Shown piece after piece: positions 5,410 to 7,410 of a stretch of 7,410 nt of DNA (the stretch's first letter is position 1; every line of letters starts with the position of its first letter). The translations under genes and the position numbers were made by a program. The notes beneath the pieces are model-generated. The model saw only the letters and a list, made by a program, of their open reading frames with translations, did no database searches and was not told where the DNA came from. This DNA is from Thermoplasmata archaeon (GTDB lineage Archaea; Thermoplasmatota; Thermoplasmata; Lutacidiplasmatales; UBA184), in contig JAJZGO010000073.1 of assembly GCA_021798415.1 (NCBI GenBank), positions 1-7,410 of the forward strand, written 5' to 3'.

Positions 5410-7133
5410 GCTCCGGCGTAGACCGGGTACTCGGGGACCCACTGGGTCCCGGCAACGCGTCGGCGGAGCTCGTCCGGCGACCGGTGGGGGGCGTGCCCCG
5501 TCCGCTGGGCCTCGAGGCCCACGGCGACCGCGAGCTCGACCGCGATCTCGCGCAGGCGTCCGACCGGCGGAAGCAGCGGTACCGTCGGATCGTCGGTGGC
5601 GGGCGCGACCGCGGCGAGGGCTCGCGCGGCCGCGAGGAACATCCCGTCCGTGACGCGACGGGCTTCGCTCGCGACGACGCCGAGACCGACGGCCGGGAAG
5701 ATGTAGACGTTGTTGCACTGCGCGATCGGGACGACGCGTCCCTTCACCTCCACCGGCGCGAACGGCGAGCCGGTGGCGACGAGCGCCCGACCGTCGGTCC
5801 ACGCGAGGAGGTCGGCGGGGGCCGCCTCCGAGCGCTGCGTCGGGTTCGACAGCGGGAAGATGATCGGGCGCTCGTTCGCCCGCGACATCTCCCGAACGAG
5901 CGGCTCGTCGAACGCTCCCGCGACCGTCGAGAGCCCGATCAGGATCGTGGGCCGGGCGCCGCGGACGACTTCCATCAGCTGGACGCGCGAGGGGTCCTCC
6001 TTCGCCCACCCCCCGACCTCCTCCCACGGCTGAAGGAACGTCGACTGTCCCGCCCGGACGTCGGTGCGGCGCTCCGTCAAGAGACCGCCGTGGTTGACGA
6101 GGTAGAACCGTCGACGGGCCGCGGTCTCGTCGAGCCCATCGGCGACCATCGCGCCCTTCAGCATGTCGGCGACGCCGGTCCCGCCCGACCCCGCGCCGAA
6201 GATCACGATCCGCTGGTCGGCGAGCGGTGCCCCGATCCGGCGGAGGGCGGCGAGGACTGCGGCGAGCGCGACCGACCCGGTGCCCTGGATGTCGTCGTTG
6301 AACGTGAGGAACTTGTCGCGGTACCGATCGAGGATCGGCCGGGCGTGGGCGACGCCGAAGTCCTCCCACTGGACGAGCGTGCCGGGGAGCTCCTGGCGGA
6401 CCGCGAGGACGAACCGGTCGACGAACTCGTCGTAGTCGTCGCCGGTGATCCGCTCGTGGCGCCACCCGAGGTACTCGGGGTCGCGCAGGCGCTCGGCGTT
6501 GTTCGTTCCGACATCGAGGAGGATCGGAAGGGTCCGGTCCGGCTTGATCCCCCCGATGAGGGTGTAGAGGGAGAGCTTCCCGATCGGGATCGCGAGCCCG
6601 CCCGCGCCCTGGTCGCCGATCCCGAGTATCCGCTCGCCGTCGGTCACGACGACCACGTCAACGTCCGGGTGGGGCCGGTGCCGCAGGAGCTCCCGGATCG
6701 AGTCCCGCAGGGGGTACGGCACGAAGAGCCCCCGCGGCCGCCGGTAGATGTGGCTGAACTCTTGGCATCCGAGGGCGACCACCGGCGTGTAGACGACCGG
6801 GGTCATCTCCTCGGTGTGGTCGAGCAGGAGTCGGTAGAACAGGGTCTCGTTCGTGTCCTGGAGCGCCCGCAGGTAGATGTGGCGCTCGAGGTCGTCGGCC
6901 TTGCGCCGATAGGCTTCGTACGCTCGGACGACCTGCTGGTCGAGCGACTCGACCTGGGGGGGCAGGAGGCCGTGGAGCCCGAGCGCCGTCCGCTCCCCGT
7001 CCGTGAACGCCGTCCCCTTGTTGAGGCACGGCGTTTCGAGGAGCTTCGAACCCCGGAGGTCCGGCAGCGGGGAGAGCCGGCGCGTGGAGAGCGGGAGGAC
7101 CGAACCGACCGGGAGGGAGGCCATGCTCGTCAT
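5406..7133 (-). CDS. maeA: Malic enzyme, large form (MaeA/SfcA type)
   Basis: The 575-residue protein is a full-length large-form malic enzyme, close to the ~565 residues of E. coli MaeA. It oxidatively decarboxylates malate to pyruvate and CO2 with NAD(P) and a divalent metal. The N-terminal GSKLLETPCLNKGTAFT (28-44) and GLLPP are class hallmarks. Tyr115 in VVYTP and Lys186 in PIGKLSLY are the expected catalytic pair; Arg168 lies in TDGERILG; Glu257 and Asp258 (QWEDFG) and Asp281 (FNDDIQGT) bind metal. The Rossmann motif GAGSGGTG (313-320) is intact. LSNPTQRSE (428-436) and CNNVYIFPAVGLG (473-485) complete the family pattern. GDQGAGGLAIPIGKL resembles the bacterial MaeA version more than the animal one. 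After the second Rossmann strand there is Asn347 where Asp is usual, so the NAD/NADP preference is uncertain. The ATG at 7133 is preferred; ATG 7124 is nearly equivalent, and the open frame further upstream to 7313 looks like non-coding translation. No clear ribosome-binding site is seen. Confidence 0.93.
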   Translation of the reverse strand: MTSMASLPVGSVLPLSTRRLSPLPDLRGSKLLETPCLNKGTAFTDGERTALGLHGLLPPQVESLDQQVVRAYEAYRRKADDLERHIYLRALQDTNETLFYRLLLDHTEEMTPVVYTPVVALGCQEFSHIYRRPRGLFVPYPLRDSIRELLRHRPHPDVDVVVVTDGERILGIGDQGAGGLAIPIGKLSLYTLIGGIKPDRTLPILLDVGTNNAERLRDPEYLGWRHERITGDDYDEFVDRFVLAVRQELPGTLVQWEDFGVAHARPILDRYRDKFLTFNDDIQGTGSVALAAVLAALRRIGAPLADQRIVIFGAGSGGTGVADMLKGAMVADGLDETAARRRFYLVNHGGLLTERRTDVRAGQSTFLQPWEEVGGWAKEDPSRVQLMEVVRGARPTILIGLSTVAGAFDEPLVREMSRANERPIIFPLSNPTQRSEAAPADLLAWTDGRALVATGSPFAPVEVKGRVVPIAQCNNVYIFPAVGLGVVASEARRVTDGMFLAAARALAAVAPATDDPTVPLLPPVGRLREIAVELAVAVGLEAQRTGHAPHRSPDELRRRVAGTQWVPEYPVYAGA

Positions 7134-7410
7134 CGGGTACCCGGGGGACCCCGGGGCAGATGTAGCCGCGGTCAAGGCCGGTTGACGCCGGCGGCGGACG
7201 GATCGACGGGACGGGGACCCCGCGGCCCGGCGCCCGAGCCCCGGCGACGAGCCCGGGCGACCGCGACGGGAAGGGGCCCCGGGCGGCTTTGCGATCGCCT
7301 CGGTCGCCCGCACTCGGGAACGGGGCCGGGTTGGCGCGCCCGTCCGTGCGCGCCGGCGCGTTCCCGACCCTCCTTGTGATGTACGGTCGCCCGCTACCCG
7401 GTCGCTCGGC
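7134..7410. other. GC-rich upstream region of the malic enzyme gene
   Basis: No gene is supported in these 277 bases. The best promoter candidate for malic enzyme is a weak minus-strand AT-richer patch, tacatc at 7164-7159, about 28 bases before the ATG, which would give a leaderless transcript; it is a poor TATA box and I would not rely on it. The sequence contains inverted repeats: 7254-7263 pairs with 7301-7310 (10 bp, 37-base loop), and a nested pair occupies 7314-7367. An ATG at 7379 is followed by ten open codons to the edge and could begin a plus-strand gene, but too little is visible. No tRNA or rRNA was recognised. Confidence 0.4.
7314..7367. repeat. Nested inverted repeat (possible structured element)
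   Basis: A perfect 9-bp outer arm, tcgggaacg at 7314-7322 with cgttcccga at 7359-7367, encloses a perfect 7-bp inner arm, ggcgcgc at 7333-7339 with gcgcgcc at 7348-7354 and an 8-base loop. It is not followed by a T tract on the plus strand, so it is not a classic intrinsic terminator. In DNA this rich in G and C single arms of this size arise by chance; only the nesting makes it notable. It could be a protein site, an RNA fold or nothing. Confidence 0.4.

Noticed and set aside
3676..6465. A minus-strand open frame of 929 codons
   Set aside because: It lies opposite the deacylase and out of frame with malic enzyme, both of which have full catalytic motifs. The product is Arg/Pro/Gly-rich without recognisable domains.
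7134..7313. N-terminal extension of malic enzyme from an upstream ATG at 7313
   Set aside because: The 60 extra residues are Arg/Pro/Gly/Ser-rich and match no malic enzyme; known large forms begin close to the Met at 7133.
5313..7379. A plus-strand open frame of 688 codons antisense to malic enzyme
   Set aside because: The malic enzyme on the other strand is unmistakable, and this frame gives only charged low-complexity sequence.
7361..7382. ccctcctt resembling the anti-SD end of 16S rRNA, or an SD (aaggaggg) on the minus strand
   Set aside because: None of the conserved 16S sequence precedes it, and no start codon lies at a suitable distance on the minus strand.

Overview
This is a GC-rich window (roughly two thirds G+C by eye) holding six protein-coding genes packed tightly on both strands, with no RNA genes, CRISPR arrays or insertion sequences that I can recognise. 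I think it is archaeal, most likely a high-GC member of the Thermoplasmatota or a relative. The reasons are an obvious isolated TATA box (ctatatatag) placed at archaeal distances from two divergent starts, the scarcity of convincing Shine-Dalgarno sites, and a permease C-terminus of the type seen in archaeal APC transporters. The lineage call is an inference; a high-GC bacterium is not formally excluded, and the malic enzyme looks bacterial.

Layout. Positions 1-1783, plus strand: the C-terminal half of an APC-type amino-acid permease, then after 23 bases a complete agmatinase-family ureohydrolase; these look like one transcription unit. Positions 1784-1901 are a short convergent gap. Positions 1902-3653, minus strand: a calcineurin-like metallophosphoesterase followed after 6 bases by a nucleotidyltransferase-fold protein. 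Positions 3654-3717 are a compact divergent promoter region built around a self-complementary TATA box. Positions 3718-5409, plus strand: an N-acyl-D-amino-acid deacylase of the amidohydrolase superfamily. Positions 5406-7133, minus strand: a large-form malic enzyme of the E. coli MaeA type; its stop codon and the deacylase stop share one CTAG. Positions 7134-7410 are GC-rich non-coding sequence with inverted repeats, and possibly the first codons of a plus-strand gene at the very end.

Metabolic reading. The permease/ureohydrolase pair suggests uptake and hydrolysis of a guanidino compound, or polyamine synthesis from agmatine. The deacylase would release D-amino acids from N-acylated forms, and malic enzyme would feed pyruvate and reduced NAD(P) to central metabolism. 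Together this fits an organism that uses amino acids and peptides, but no single pathway links all six genes. The least understood part is the metallophosphoesterase/nucleotidyltransferase pair, which combines two opposite kinds of phosphoryl chemistry in one operon.
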